From Thiomargarita sp. (GTDB taxonomy: Bacteria; Pseudomonadota; Gammaproteobacteria; Beggiatoales; Beggiatoaceae), in assembly GCA_020721025.1 (NCBI GenBank), contig DYNO01000015.1, positions 3,455-29,089 on the forward strand: a stretch of 25,635 nucleotides of DNA, written 5' to 3'. The stretch's first letter is position 1; each line of letters begins with the position of its first letter. The position numbers and the translations under genes were made by a program. The notes beneath the pieces were generated by a model that saw only the letters and a program-made list of their open reading frames with translations, was not told the origin of the DNA and did no database searches. Below, piece by piece: positions 1 through 8,735 of the stretch.

Positions 1-80
1 TTTATTATGAAGTGGTGGTCAATCCTAAATTATTGAATGCAATTAGAAAATTAATAGAAAAGCAGGTTCAAACCACCTAG
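1..80 (+). CDS. 3' end of an unknown gene (partial)
   Basis: An open frame enters from the left edge (codons in phase with position 3) and runs 25 codons to a TAG at 78-80. The translated tail (…VVVNPKLLNAIRKLIEKQ…) is a plausible charged C-terminal helix. It stops 15 bases before the stop codon of the convergent acyltransferase. The family cannot be told from so little sequence, and an open frame of this length can arise by chance. Confidence 0.4.
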   Translation, partial: YYEVVVNPKLLNAIRKLIEKQVQTT

Positions 81-95
81 CAATCTTGATTGAAA

Positions 96-1160
96 TCATG
101 TCTCATGGAGTTTGTGAGCTAATTTTCGTCCGAACTCACGCGCCGGTCGTTCCAATCCATAGTGAAATAACAACGCGATAATTACCACGATACTGGAATA
201 GGTCACGTAAGCCGCCCCGCCTGTCAATTGCCAGCCTAACGCATTGAATAATTTGGGAACAAAGTGATGAAATAAATACACGCCATAACTGATATTTCCC
301 ATGAAGGCACAAATTTTCAAATGAATGCGTTGCTGCAATAAAAATGGCAATAATACACATCCGTAACCTACCGCCGCTAAAAAATTAAAATATGCTTTGC
401 TAAACAAATAGTTATCAATCACTCCCTGTTGCATCACGAAACAAGTCGCTAAAATACTTAGAATCATCACGCCTAAACTGAATATCGTCGCCACCCAGAT
501 CGGATTAACCGATTGATATTGATAAGTTACATAAACTTGATATAGATAAATTCCTACCCAAAATTCCAATAAAATGGCGGGAAGGTGAAATCGCAAAATG
601 GTGTAAATATTTGGTTGAGTCAAGGGCGCAGCATGGGCAGCAATCCACAAAGTCATCAGTAAACTTAACCAAAATAGCCAGTACAACCCATTTTTCAATC
701 GAGATACTAAAAAAGCTAACAATGGCACACTAAGATAAAATTCCATTTCGACCGGCAAACTCCAGTACGCAGGATTGAAAAAAAACGCCTCTTGGGTCGA
801 ATGGGTCGTGTGTAACAGCAATAAATGTTTGATGAAAAATAATAACTTATCTGGATGTGCCGCAGCAAGCATCAAGTACAGAAGTAGCGATGCGAGATAC
901 AAGGGATAGATTCGGAACAGCCGACGAATGGCATAAGCGCGTAGTGAAATTTGGGAAGAATAAATAACTTTTCCAAATACGAATCCACTGATAACAAAGA
1001 AGAAATCTACCCCTGTCCATAAAAAATTCAAAATATTCGGTTCAGTGCTAAAAAACACAGCATAATGTGAAGTTAGCACCATCCATGCCGCCACGCCACG
1101 AAAAAATTCAATTGCAGGATTCACAATCCGTTCCTTTATCCGAAAGTTACATAATTCCAT
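96..1160 (-). CDS. Acyltransferase 3 family membrane O-acyltransferase (OafA-like)
   Basis: An integral membrane protein of 354 residues that should transfer an acyl (typically acetyl) group to a surface sugar or a lipid-linked glycan in the inner membrane. Near the N-terminus the family signature is visible: EFFRGVAAWMVLTSH, with Arg21 and His32 matching the conserved residues needed for catalysis in this family. The rest is about ten hydrophobic segments separated by short basic loops, and the protein ends in a charged tail after FHYGLERPAREF, all typical of OafA/YrhL-type proteins. The length fits the single-domain form without an extra SGNH domain. The ATG at 1160 has no obvious Shine-Dalgarno sequence. 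It is divergent from the secreted glycosidase-like gene, so both may act on an exopolysaccharide, but that link is inference. The acceptor substrate cannot be predicted. Confidence 0.88.
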   Translation of the reverse strand: MELCNFRIKERIVNPAIEFFRGVAAWMVLTSHYAVFFSTEPNILNFLWTGVDFFFVISGFVFGKVIYSSQISLRAYAIRRLFRIYPLYLASLLLYLMLAAAHPDKLLFFIKHLLLLHTTHSTQEAFFFNPAYWSLPVEMEFYLSVPLLAFLVSRLKNGLYWLFWLSLLMTLWIAAHAAPLTQPNIYTILRFHLPAILLEFWVGIYLYQVYVTYQYQSVNPIWVATIFSLGVMILSILATCFVMQQGVIDNYLFSKAYFNFLAAVGYGCVLLPFLLQQRIHLKICAFMGNISYGVYLFHHFVPKLFNALGWQLTGGAAYVTYSSIVVIIALLFHYGLERPAREFGRKLAHKLHET

Positions 1161-1373
1161 AAAAGATGTTTATGTTCTTGAGTTTTACACCTATAAAATA
1201 TTATGGTAAATCATTCTCATAATTTCTGACTATTATAACTTCTGGTTGCAAATTTAATACGATTATTTCTATGAACATGTATTCTAAAATTACTTTATCG
1301 TTTTAACTACACAGTAGTAAATAAAGATGATAAACTAATTAATGTGAATATTAATTTATGGAGGTAGGAACTC
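1161..1373. promoter_or_regulatory. Divergent intergenic region
   Basis: 213 bases between the acyltransferase and the secreted glycosidase-like gene, strongly AT-rich. It must carry promoters in both directions, but I see no convincing paired -35/-10 boxes. The only clear element is a GGAGG Shine-Dalgarno sequence at 1360-1364, nine bases before the ATG at 1374, which fixes that start. Confidence 0.5.
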
Positions 1374-4300
1374 ATGCGTTTTAGATTTTTCGGTACAGTG
1401 TTTTATTTTTGTAGCCTTATGCTTTTCGTAACCCAACCTTGTTTGGCGATTGACAACTTTATCCCGCGTGGTACACCAAAGGTAGATGGTAATATTGATC
1501 CCAATGAATGGCAAGATTTGGGGCACGTGCGGATGGCGCGTTTTTACGGGCAAGATCAATTCACCGATCTGTGGATGATGTGGGATAACGACAACCTGTA
1601 TATTTCTGGTAAGTTGCAAGACACTTCGTTTCAAGAAGATGGCAATGGAAGTAATAATCCCAGTCAAACATGGGATGATGACAGCTTGGAAGTATATCTG
1701 CATCCTCTTTTTCCTCTTCCCAATAAACTAAATCAAGATTCCCGTGTACTTGCTTTTACTCCTACAGGGAAATATCGGCGGCTTGATCGGGGTTGCTGGA
1801 GTGGTGATCGGGGTTGCAATATGACGACCGGATTGGAAAAACCCGGTAATGCAATTGACAAGATTAATGATCCCGGTGATTTTTTCAACACCAGTTTGTG
1901 GAAGTGGCAAATCCCATGTAAGGCAAAACAGCCTGAACCTGCGCAACGTGAGGAAGCAACTATTCGATTTTCTCATAAACAAGATGAAAACAAAGAATGG
2001 CGTTTTGAAGCGGCATTACCTTGGCAATTGGTTGGAACAAGAGTTGGGAAAAAAATTGTTGAGGGTCAAAACTGCCCAGAGGGTGATGGTGTAATCCCTG
2101 CTCGTTTTCCTGTCAAAGATGGCACGCCACTGTGGATGAATTTCTATCGGATTCATGCTGATGATAATGGTGCAATTTCTCCACGATTTGAAGGAATGAT
2201 GGAAAACGCAGTGGGTACAAAATCTTCCAATGGTATCATGAAAAATGAATGGACAGTCTATCAAGGGGATCGCTATCATCCAAATGAGTGGCAAGCCTTT
2301 GTCTTGGTCAATCCATCGGAATACGCATTACCTAAGTTCGACTCCAAGGAAATTAAAAGCTGGGCGGTCTCAGATAAAGATGGCAGACGAGTAAGAATAG
2401 GGCTTAATGCCCCGCGTCGTGGTAATGGCGGTGGTGCTTACCGCTATGCTGTGCGTTACAAAGAAGGGAGTATGGCTGTTAATAAAGATTCTTGGCAAAG
2501 TATGACCGAGTTTGAACAAGCCTACCTGCCGGTATCTCCCGGACAATGGCAAGAGTTTGATGTTATTGGTTTAACACCCGGTAAACATTATACTTTCGCG
2601 GTTCGGGCAGTGGATGAGCAAGGACGCATGAGTGATGATATTCTGGTGACAGAAAACGACACCAAAAATGATCCCAGAAAACCGTTTGTCACCGTGTCAC
2701 CCACTGGACGCAGCTTGATGCTGAGTGATGGCACTCCCTTTGTTCTCGTAGGTGAAACGGGGTTAATGCCTTGGTTGCCGTTGCGTGGTTTATACCCCGG
2801 AGAACTTTGTGATGAACATCCCGCCGGTTTTTTTACAAATCCTCCTACAGATTCCACTTGGCCACGCGCAAAATCGTGTAGTAGCGCAAGTGGAAAAAAT
2901 AAGAAAGATGAACCCATTGCCGGTATTTGGCGAAATTACAGTACAGAAAATATCTTTTACTATTGTCATTTCAACAGTGGAGAACCCGGAGATATAGCTC
3001 GTCTCACGTCTGCTGACAGACCAGAAAACAACTGCCGAGACACTTATCCTAATCGTCCACTTGTTTCAACTGAAGCGAAAGAAGGTGCTGGGGTTGCTGA
3101 ACGTTATTTCAAGAAGCTCAAGGCAAATGGTGTCAATGTCATCACGGTATTTGTTGAGTCGCTCGATTTGGACGCTTCTCCCATTCTGTTAGACCAAAAA
3201 CAAAAAGAAGTCATCGCATTTTTAGACAATGTGCTTAACTTGGCGCGGGAAAATGATGTCTATGTGCTCTTTCGTCTTTATGACACTTTCTACTACAGAG
3301 ATGATAACTTCAAGACAGCCGGCAGAAAATGGACAGATACCCTGTGGGCAAAGAATAATAGTGCAGCTCATCCAGATGATTTCTTTGAAGAAAGACTGTA
3401 TGACTCTCACAAGGAGCGGATGAGACCCTTGCTGGAAAGATATCGCGACGATCCCAATGTGTTTGGCTGGGATATCGTCAACGAAATTGACAACAAGGAA
3501 CGTTTCAATACCGCTTCTTATGAAAAACGCAAAAAGTGGCTGATTGAAATGTCTAACTTTGTTCAAGACAAGGATCGCAATCACTTGGTCTTTTACTCCT
3601 TCCTGACATGGGATCCCAAGGACAGCACTTTTTACCGTGCGTCCATTGGAGCAACAGCCAATGAGCTTAGTGGTGAAAAAATGAATGAAGCTGGATATTT
3701 AGGGATGGATGCCACATTAGCCTATCGTTTGCCCAACATAGATATGTCAGTGACTCATGCCTACTACGCGCACGTTGCAAATCCTTGGGAATCTACACTG
3801 GGTTACTCGCCTCAGTTGGAAATGGCACGCGGTATCAGCTACGGTTTTCACCAAATTCGGGACGGTCGCCCAATGCAAGATGGGGAAAGTTCGCCCAACT
3901 CGCATTTGTATCGTAAAGGTTATGGTGACGATGGTTTTGATGAAAATAAAGATAATCAAACATTTCGCGACAGTGCTTGGCTACACTTTGTTTCAGGAGG
4001 GGCAGGAGCGAATTTAGAATGGCCTGCGGATTTACGCCCTAAAAATCAGACTACCCGTGATACGATTAACCAACTTAGCGATCAAAAACGCTCTTATTTA
4101 GGGACGTTTAAAAAAGCAGTCGATGGGATAAAATGGCGAGGGGATAAATTAAAAGTAGATCACTACGAATCTTCCGGTGGGCTCACCGCGTTTGTGCGGC
4201 AAGATGGTTCAAGTGCCGCGATTTACGTTTATAATCCTGACCATAAATCACTCAGTGACTTCATCTTTCCTCAACTTCCAGAAGGTGAAGCATCTGTTAA

Positions 4301-5249
4301 GGTTATCAACCCAGAAAATAACGATGTGTTGTTTGATGCCAAATCACTGGTTAAAACTGGGAATCGTTTGGGTTTTAAAGCGATTAACGACAGTGTTGCA
4401 ATTGTTATCAAAGGAATGGCGGGGGGAGGGCAAAGTCCGGCTTCACCAACACCACCACAAGATGGATACCTTGTTACTCCTGAGATATGGGCAAAAACTG
4501 TAATCCATACAGCAGACCGCGGAGCTATCAATGCCGTCTGGAAACAAGGGGGAGATGAAACCACCGGGCGCGGCGACCGCGTTATATGGGGTTATTTCTA
4601 CGCCAATCCCAAAGATGTGAGTTGGGGAAGTGAAAATAATCCTGATATCTTCGTGAAAATTTGGTTCGATACCAGTGGACGGGTGGATGTCAACTTTTTC
4701 CATGTCTCTGTACCCAATGTTGAAGTATTTAGCTGCATGACTGCGGTCGAAAATTGCAATCCAGCGATCCATACCACCACACAGGAAAAACGCTACGCCC
4801 AACATTCTTACAAACCTAAGGAAGGTGTGCGAGTTTCAGCAAGTTTGTTAAGCACAGCCACACTAGCTTCTGGCAAAGTACAAGGAAATCCTAAACATTA
4901 CTCTCTTCCATTTCATCAAGTAGAATTGGGAAGTATTTTTCAACTTGAGGACGGCAGATCAATAGAAGGCGTATGGCGTAATGGGGGTTCTGATACTACC
5001 ACTAGTGGTGATCAAGTTGCTTGGGGGTATTTCTACGCTGATCCTAAAGATGTTTCTTGGGGAAGCCAGCAAAATCCTGATGTTTATGTCAAATTTTGGT
5101 ATGACAAGAAAGCTAATCGGATTGATGTCAACTTTTTCCACGTTTCTGCGCCGAACATCAATGTTTATTCAGGACGTTCTGGCAGTTACAGTGGAACCAC
5201 GTTAGTTACCCAACAAGAGCGTTACGCCCAACATCTGTACAAGCCGTAA
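1374..5249 (+). CDS. Secreted multidomain glycoside hydrolase-like protein (CBM9-like, FN3, clan GH-A barrel, two C-terminal repeats)
   Basis: A 1291-residue exported protein. Residues 1-25 form a signal peptide (basic start, hydrophobic core, cleavage after CLA). Residues about 28-310 look like a CBM9/DOMON-type carbohydrate-binding domain: VDGNIDPNEW near the start, a TWDDDSLEVYLHP strand, and a closing W…HPNEWQAFVLV. Residues about 330-425 read as a fibronectin type III domain. Residues about 440-940 look like a (beta/alpha)8 barrel of clan GH-A: GWDIVNEID gives the Asn703-Glu704 acid/base pair after strand 4, and Glu838 in MQDGESSP is a candidate nucleophile. The end holds two copies of an unassigned domain (see the repeat entries). 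Family knowledge suggests hydrolysis or binding of a polysaccharide outside the cell; the glycosidase family and substrate are unknown, and loss of activity is possible. The start is fixed by GGAGG nine bases upstream. Confidence 0.75.
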   Translation: MRFRFFGTVFYFCSLMLFVTQPCLAIDNFIPRGTPKVDGNIDPNEWQDLGHVRMARFYGQDQFTDLWMMWDNDNLYISGKLQDTSFQEDGNGSNNPSQTWDDDSLEVYLHPLFPLPNKLNQDSRVLAFTPTGKYRRLDRGCWSGDRGCNMTTGLEKPGNAIDKINDPGDFFNTSLWKWQIPCKAKQPEPAQREEATIRFSHKQDENKEWRFEAALPWQLVGTRVGKKIVEGQNCPEGDGVIPARFPVKDGTPLWMNFYRIHADDNGAISPRFEGMMENAVGTKSSNGIMKNEWTVYQGDRYHPNEWQAFVLVNPSEYALPKFDSKEIKSWAVSDKDGRRVRIGLNAPRRGNGGGAYRYAVRYKEGSMAVNKDSWQSMTEFEQAYLPVSPGQWQEFDVIGLTPGKHYTFAVRAVDEQGRMSDDILVTENDTKNDPRKPFVTVSPTGRSLMLSDGTPFVLVGETGLMPWLPLRGLYPGELCDEHPAGFFTNPPTDSTWPRAKSCSSASGKNKKDEPIAGIWRNYSTENIFYYCHFNSGEPGDIARLTSADRPENNCRDTYPNRPLVSTEAKEGAGVAERYFKKLKANGVNVITVFVESLDLDASPILLDQKQKEVIAFLDNVLNLARENDVYVLFRLYDTFYYRDDNFKTAGRKWTDTLWAKNNSAAHPDDFFEERLYDSHKERMRPLLERYRDDPNVFGWDIVNEIDNKERFNTASYEKRKKWLIEMSNFVQDKDRNHLVFYSFLTWDPKDSTFYRASIGATANELSGEKMNEAGYLGMDATLAYRLPNIDMSVTHAYYAHVANPWESTLGYSPQLEMARGISYGFHQIRDGRPMQDGESSPNSHLYRKGYGDDGFDENKDNQTFRDSAWLHFVSGGAGANLEWPADLRPKNQTTRDTINQLSDQKRSYLGTFKKAVDGIKWRGDKLKVDHYESSGGLTAFVRQDGSSAAIYVYNPDHKSLSDFIFPQLPEGEASVKVINPENNDVLFDAKSLVKTGNRLGFKAINDSVAIVIKGMAGGGQSPASPTPPQDGYLVTPEIWAKTVIHTADRGAINAVWKQGGDETTGRGDRVIWGYFYANPKDVSWGSENNPDIFVKIWFDTSGRVDVNFFHVSVPNVEVFSCMTAVENCNPAIHTTTQEKRYAQHSYKPKEGVRVSASLLSTATLASGKVQGNPKHYSLPFHQVELGSIFQLEDGRSIEGVWRNGGSDTTTSGDQVAWGYFYADPKDVSWGSQQNPDVYVKFWYDKKANRIDVNFFHVSAPNINVYSGRSGSYSGTTLVTQQERYAQHLYKP
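4527..4824 (+). repeat. C-terminal domain copy 1 of the glycosidase-like protein
   Basis: Residues about 1052-1150. The core runs from VWKQGGDETTGRGD through WGYFYANPKDVSWGS and VDVNFFHVS to ERYAQH near its end. By eye about two thirds of a 65-residue core is identical to copy 2, which lies 145 residues further on. I do not recognise the domain. Confidence 0.8.
4962..5246 (+). repeat. C-terminal domain copy 2 of the glycosidase-like protein
   Basis: Residues about 1197-1291, running to the end of the protein. It repeats VWRNGGSDTT, WGYFYADPKDVSWGS, IDVNFFHVS and ERYAQH. The conserved aromatic and Asp/Asn pattern would suit a beta-rich glycan- or calcium-binding module, but that is a guess. 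Confidence 0.8.
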
Positions 5250-5260
5250 AAATCAAGTCA

Positions 5261-5308
5261 TTGGTGGTCAGCAGGAAAATATTCACGGTTGACCACCAAA
5301 CTTTTTAA
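5261..5308. terminator. Bidirectional rho-independent terminator
   Basis: Perfect 10-base arms TTGGTGGTCA (5261-5270) and TGACCACCAA (5290-5299) enclose a 19-base loop between two convergent genes. A run of five T follows on the plus strand (CTTTTTAA, 5301-5308). On the minus strand a GATTTTTA run follows the other arm. It is well placed to end both the glycosidase-like gene and proS. Confidence 0.75.
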
Positions 5309-7005
5309 CGCAACTTGTCTTGTAAAAACGTAATCGCTTGTTCTAACGGAATAATCTGTGATTCTTTATCAGTGCGTCCTTTATATTCGACCTTCCCCTC
5401 ATCCAAACCCCGCTCACTGACCACCAACCGATGCGGAATCCCCATCAATTCCATGTCAGCAAACATGACTCCTGCCCGTTCCTTGCGATCATCAAACAAC
5501 ACTTCGATGCCAACCTCCGATAATGCTTGATAAATTTTTTCTGCCGCCTCTTGCACCCGATACGATTTGTGCATATTCATCGGCAACAATGCAACAGTAA
5601 ACGGGGCAAGGGCATTTGTCCAGATAATCCCTTGCTCGTCATGATTTTGCTCAATTGCCGCTGCCACAATGCGAGATACGCCAATCCCATAACAACCCAT
5701 CGTTAAAGTCGTCGCCTTGCCCGCTTCATCCAACACCGTCGCTTGCATCGCTTTACTATATTTTTCACCGAGTTGGAAGATATGACCCACTTCAATCCCC
5801 CGCATAATTTCTAATGTCCCAAATCCATCAGGGCTGTAATCACCGACTTCAACATTGCGTAAATCGAAAGTTTGTGGCTCCGGCAAATCCCGCGCCCAAT
5901 TCACACCAGTTAAATGTTGCCCATCTCGATTCGCACCACACACAAAATCACTGGCAAAACAAGCTGTTACATCAACAAGCAGGGGAATATTCAGCCCAAC
6001 TGGTCCCAAAGAACCCACATCACAACCGACAACTTCACGAATTTGTTCCGGCGTGGCGAAAGTCAGTGGGGCTTGAACCAGTGGATGTTTCGCGGCTTTA
6101 ATGGGATTTAACGTGTGATCACCACGCAACACGAGAGCCGTTAATCCATTGTTTCCTAACACAATCAAGGTTTTCAAACAACGTTTCACATCGACTTGCA
6201 AAAATTGACTGACTTCTTCGATGGTACGTTGGGTTGGCGTATCAACCACTTGCATCGTTTGTGTTGGCGCGGTGCGAGACATTTCTTGCAGGGTGGTTGC
6301 CATTTCTAAATTCGCCGCATAATTGCTTTCATTGCTATAGGCAATCGCATCTTCACCAGAATCCGCAAGTACATGAAATTCATGCGAAAGACTGCCCCCA
6401 ATATTGCCGGTATCGGCTAACACGGCGCGAAATTTGAGACCCAACCGATTGAAAATATTGGTGTAAGTTTGATACATGACATCATAGGTCTGTTGCAACG
6501 ATTTTTGATCTAAATGAAATGAATACGCATCCTTCATCAAAAATTCCCGCGCTCGCATCACACCAAATCGAGGACGGATTTCGTCACGAAACTTGGTTTG
6601 GATTTGGTAAAAATTCGCGGGTAACTGTTTGTAACTACGAATTTCGCGCCGAATCAAATCGGTAATAATTTCTTCATGAGTGGGTCCGAAGCAAAATTCT
6701 CGATCATGGCGATCTTTGAGACGTAATAGTTCGGGTCCGTATTTGTCCCAACGTCCCGATTCTTGCCATAATTCAGCAGGTTGTACCGCCGGCATCAAAA
6801 CTTCAAGCGCGCCAGCTTTGTCCATTTCTTCACGAATGATATTCTCTACTTTTCGTAAGACTCGCAGTCCTAACGGGAGCCAAGTATATAATCCGGCAGC
6901 AAGTTTACGAATCAGACCAGCGCGCAACATGAGTTGATGGCTGATGATTTCTGCATCGGCGGGCGTTTCTTTGACAGTTGAAATTAAATAGCGAGAAGTA
7001 CGCAT
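5305..7005 (-). CDS. proS: Proline--tRNA ligase
   Basis: Charges tRNA-Pro with proline in the cytoplasm. It is a class II synthetase of the long bacterial type. Visible in order: motif 1 (GLYTWLPLGLRVLRKVE), motif 2 (FCFGPTHEEII and KFRDEIRPRFGVMRAREFLMKD), an inserted YbaK-like editing domain in the middle of the chain, motif 3 (GCYGIGVSRIVAAAIEQ) and the C-terminal anticodon-binding domain. The open frame extends to an ATG at 7059, but the family starts with MRTSRYL. The ATG at 7005 also has an AAGGA ribosome-binding site about seven bases upstream, so I start there, giving 566 residues, close to the usual length. It is the last gene of the minus-strand block, 167 bases after the tldD-like gene, and ends at the shared terminator. 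The gap may carry its own promoter, but none is obvious. Confidence 0.97.
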   Translation of the reverse strand: MRTSRYLISTVKETPADAEIISHQLMLRAGLIRKLAAGLYTWLPLGLRVLRKVENIIREEMDKAGALEVLMPAVQPAELWQESGRWDKYGPELLRLKDRHDREFCFGPTHEEIITDLIRREIRSYKQLPANFYQIQTKFRDEIRPRFGVMRAREFLMKDAYSFHLDQKSLQQTYDVMYQTYTNIFNRLGLKFRAVLADTGNIGGSLSHEFHVLADSGEDAIAYSNESNYAANLEMATTLQEMSRTAPTQTMQVVDTPTQRTIEEVSQFLQVDVKRCLKTLIVLGNNGLTALVLRGDHTLNPIKAAKHPLVQAPLTFATPEQIREVVGCDVGSLGPVGLNIPLLVDVTACFASDFVCGANRDGQHLTGVNWARDLPEPQTFDLRNVEVGDYSPDGFGTLEIMRGIEVGHIFQLGEKYSKAMQATVLDEAGKATTLTMGCYGIGVSRIVAAAIEQNHDEQGIIWTNALAPFTVALLPMNMHKSYRVQEAAEKIYQALSEVGIEVLFDDRKERAGVMFADMELMGIPHRLVVSERGLDEGKVEYKGRTDKESQIIPLEQAITFLQDKLR

Positions 7006-7171
7006 GAATAGTCCTTGAGGGTCAATTCTTGGTGATGACAGATGGTTTAGGAATGACACGATTGGTTGTGGTCAATGGTTGCCATTCAATTCAGAGTGAC
7101 ACAATTGGAATATTAATTGATTTTCAATCCTATCGCCAATTTTTTGGCAGATCAAGTGAACAAGATGGTTT

Positions 7172-8614
7172 TCATTCAGATTCTCCACCAAAAACATCGA
7201 CATCGGCAAACACGCACACGGGCGACGCATGTCCCACAAAAACGGCTTGATTGGGTTCACCCTTGCCGCAATTGGGTACGCCTAAAATTTCAAATGTGTC
7301 TTGATTGCCTACGTGTTTGAGATTGCGCCAAAAAGTGGCTGAAATGCCGCGATAATTGGGATTTTTCACCACCGTCGTTAATTGACCGTTTTCAATCAGT
7401 TGCCCCCATTCGCAGCCAAATTGAAATTTATTGCGAGAATCATCAATTGACCACGACACATTGCTTTTCATAAAGATGCCGTGCTCTATCTCGCTGATCA
7501 TTTTGGATAAACTGCTGTCACCGGGTTCAACATTGAGATTTGCCATGCGATCTATCGGTGGACGATTCCAATGACTGACGCGCCCATTTGCCACCCCTGC
7601 CATTTGTGCGCGAGCTTGTGAAACAGTACCACCAAGGGGAGTTTTTAAGATGCCATTTTCGATGATGAGCGTTTTGTGAGCCACCGCGCCCTCGTCATCA
7701 AAACCGTAACTAATCAATTGGTTAGGATGGGTGGGATCGAAGGTGACATTTAACAACTGCGAACCGTATTGATAATTGCCAAACATGTCAAGCGTGACAA
7801 AACTGGTGCCGGCGTAATTGCGTTCATCGCCCAGTATGCGGTCTAATTCGAGCGGATGCCCAATAGATTCATGAATTTGTAACACCATCTGATCGGGTGC
7901 CAACATCAAATCCATTTTTCCCGTTGGACAATTGGGTGCGTCGAGCAAAATGAGGGCTTGTTCTGCCAATTCTCGCCCACGTCCCGCAAAACCAATGCGT
8001 TGCAACAGTTCCCAGCCGGCTTGCTGCCCGTAAGCGAGATGTCCGCCCAAACTGCGGGTTTGCGTTTCCGAGCCTTGATTCGCCACCACGTTGATATTTG
8101 GAAATAAATATTCGTGTTGTTGAATAACTTCGCCGCCATGATTGGTGAAATAGGCTTTGTCAACGCGCACCGACCACAACATCATTTCCCAATTGACAAT
8201 GTTATCATGCACTTGGCACTGAGCAGATTCCTGTTGAAGCAGGGCAATTTTGTCGGCTAACGGGATATTTTCCCATGATTGTTGTATGTCTGATTGATAA
8301 TATCCCTGCCAATCTGGAAATACTCGGTGGGAAAAGTCGGTCACGGTCTGCCCACGACTGAAATCTGACCAATGTTGTGCTTGTTCTAAGGCATGACGCA
8401 ATCCCGTGGGGGAAAAATCGCTGGTTGCCGCATAACCCATACCCCCTTTGTCAATGACTGTGATCATTGCGCCAGTATCTTCTTGATATTGTGGCGGTTC
8501 TAAGATATTCTTACGAACTCGCAATAGTTCACTGCGTTGGGTGATGACGCGCAGGCTGCAAAATTCAACATTAGGCAGCAGGGCTTGAAAAGTTTGTCTC
8601 AGAGAGTCGTACAT
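7172..8614 (-). CDS. tldD: TldD/PmbA-family metalloprotease, TldD-type
   Basis: A 480-residue member of the TldD/PmbA (peptidase U62) family. TldD works with PmbA/TldE as a zinc peptidase that degrades unfolded peptides and, in some bacteria, matures modified peptides such as microcin B17. The TldD-type zinc motif is present: HESIGH at residues 248-253, followed by PLELDRILGDE. The C-terminal NCGKGEP supplies the conserved Cys expected as the third metal ligand, so this is the catalytic rather than the PmbA-type subunit. N-terminal GMGYAATSDFS and the late EPGDSSLSKMI segment also fit. The start has no clear Shine-Dalgarno sequence. No pmbA partner lies in this window. It may be a paralogue rather than the orthologue of E. 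coli TldD, so the symbol is tentative. Confidence 0.85.
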   Translation of the reverse strand: MYDSLRQTFQALLPNVEFCSLRVITQRSELLRVRKNILEPPQYQEDTGAMITVIDKGGMGYAATSDFSPTGLRHALEQAQHWSDFSRGQTVTDFSHRVFPDWQGYYQSDIQQSWENIPLADKIALLQQESAQCQVHDNIVNWEMMLWSVRVDKAYFTNHGGEVIQQHEYLFPNINVVANQGSETQTRSLGGHLAYGQQAGWELLQRIGFAGRGRELAEQALILLDAPNCPTGKMDLMLAPDQMVLQIHESIGHPLELDRILGDERNYAGTSFVTLDMFGNYQYGSQLLNVTFDPTHPNQLISYGFDDEGAVAHKTLIIENGILKTPLGGTVSQARAQMAGVANGRVSHWNRPPIDRMANLNVEPGDSSLSKMISEIEHGIFMKSNVSWSIDDSRNKFQFGCEWGQLIENGQLTTVVKNPNYRGISATFWRNLKHVGNQDTFEILGVPNCGKGEPNQAVFVGHASPVCVFADVDVFGGESE

Positions 8615-8735
8615 GTTTTTTCAATGTTTTTTTAGGGTCTGAATCAGAATTCGTAGGATTTTCAAAAAGTTCTGGGAGAATCATTCAAATAATGATCAAA
8701 AAGTTTAAAGTAAGAATTACAGAGCAAGCACATAG

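Noticed and set aside
3222..3584. 120-codon minus-strand frame opposite the glycosidase-like gene
   Set aside because: Antisense to the barrel domain; no motifs, and the plus-strand frame is continuous with signal peptide and domains.
7006..7171. Promoter or leader element before proS
   Set aside because: I looked for a T-box-like or promoter structure but saw no convincing hexamer pair or long hairpin; T-box leaders are also not expected in gammaproteobacteria.
8615..8735. A fis gene after dusB
   Set aside because: Only 120 bases lie before the tldD-like gene, too short for fis, and no helix-turn-helix sequence is seen.
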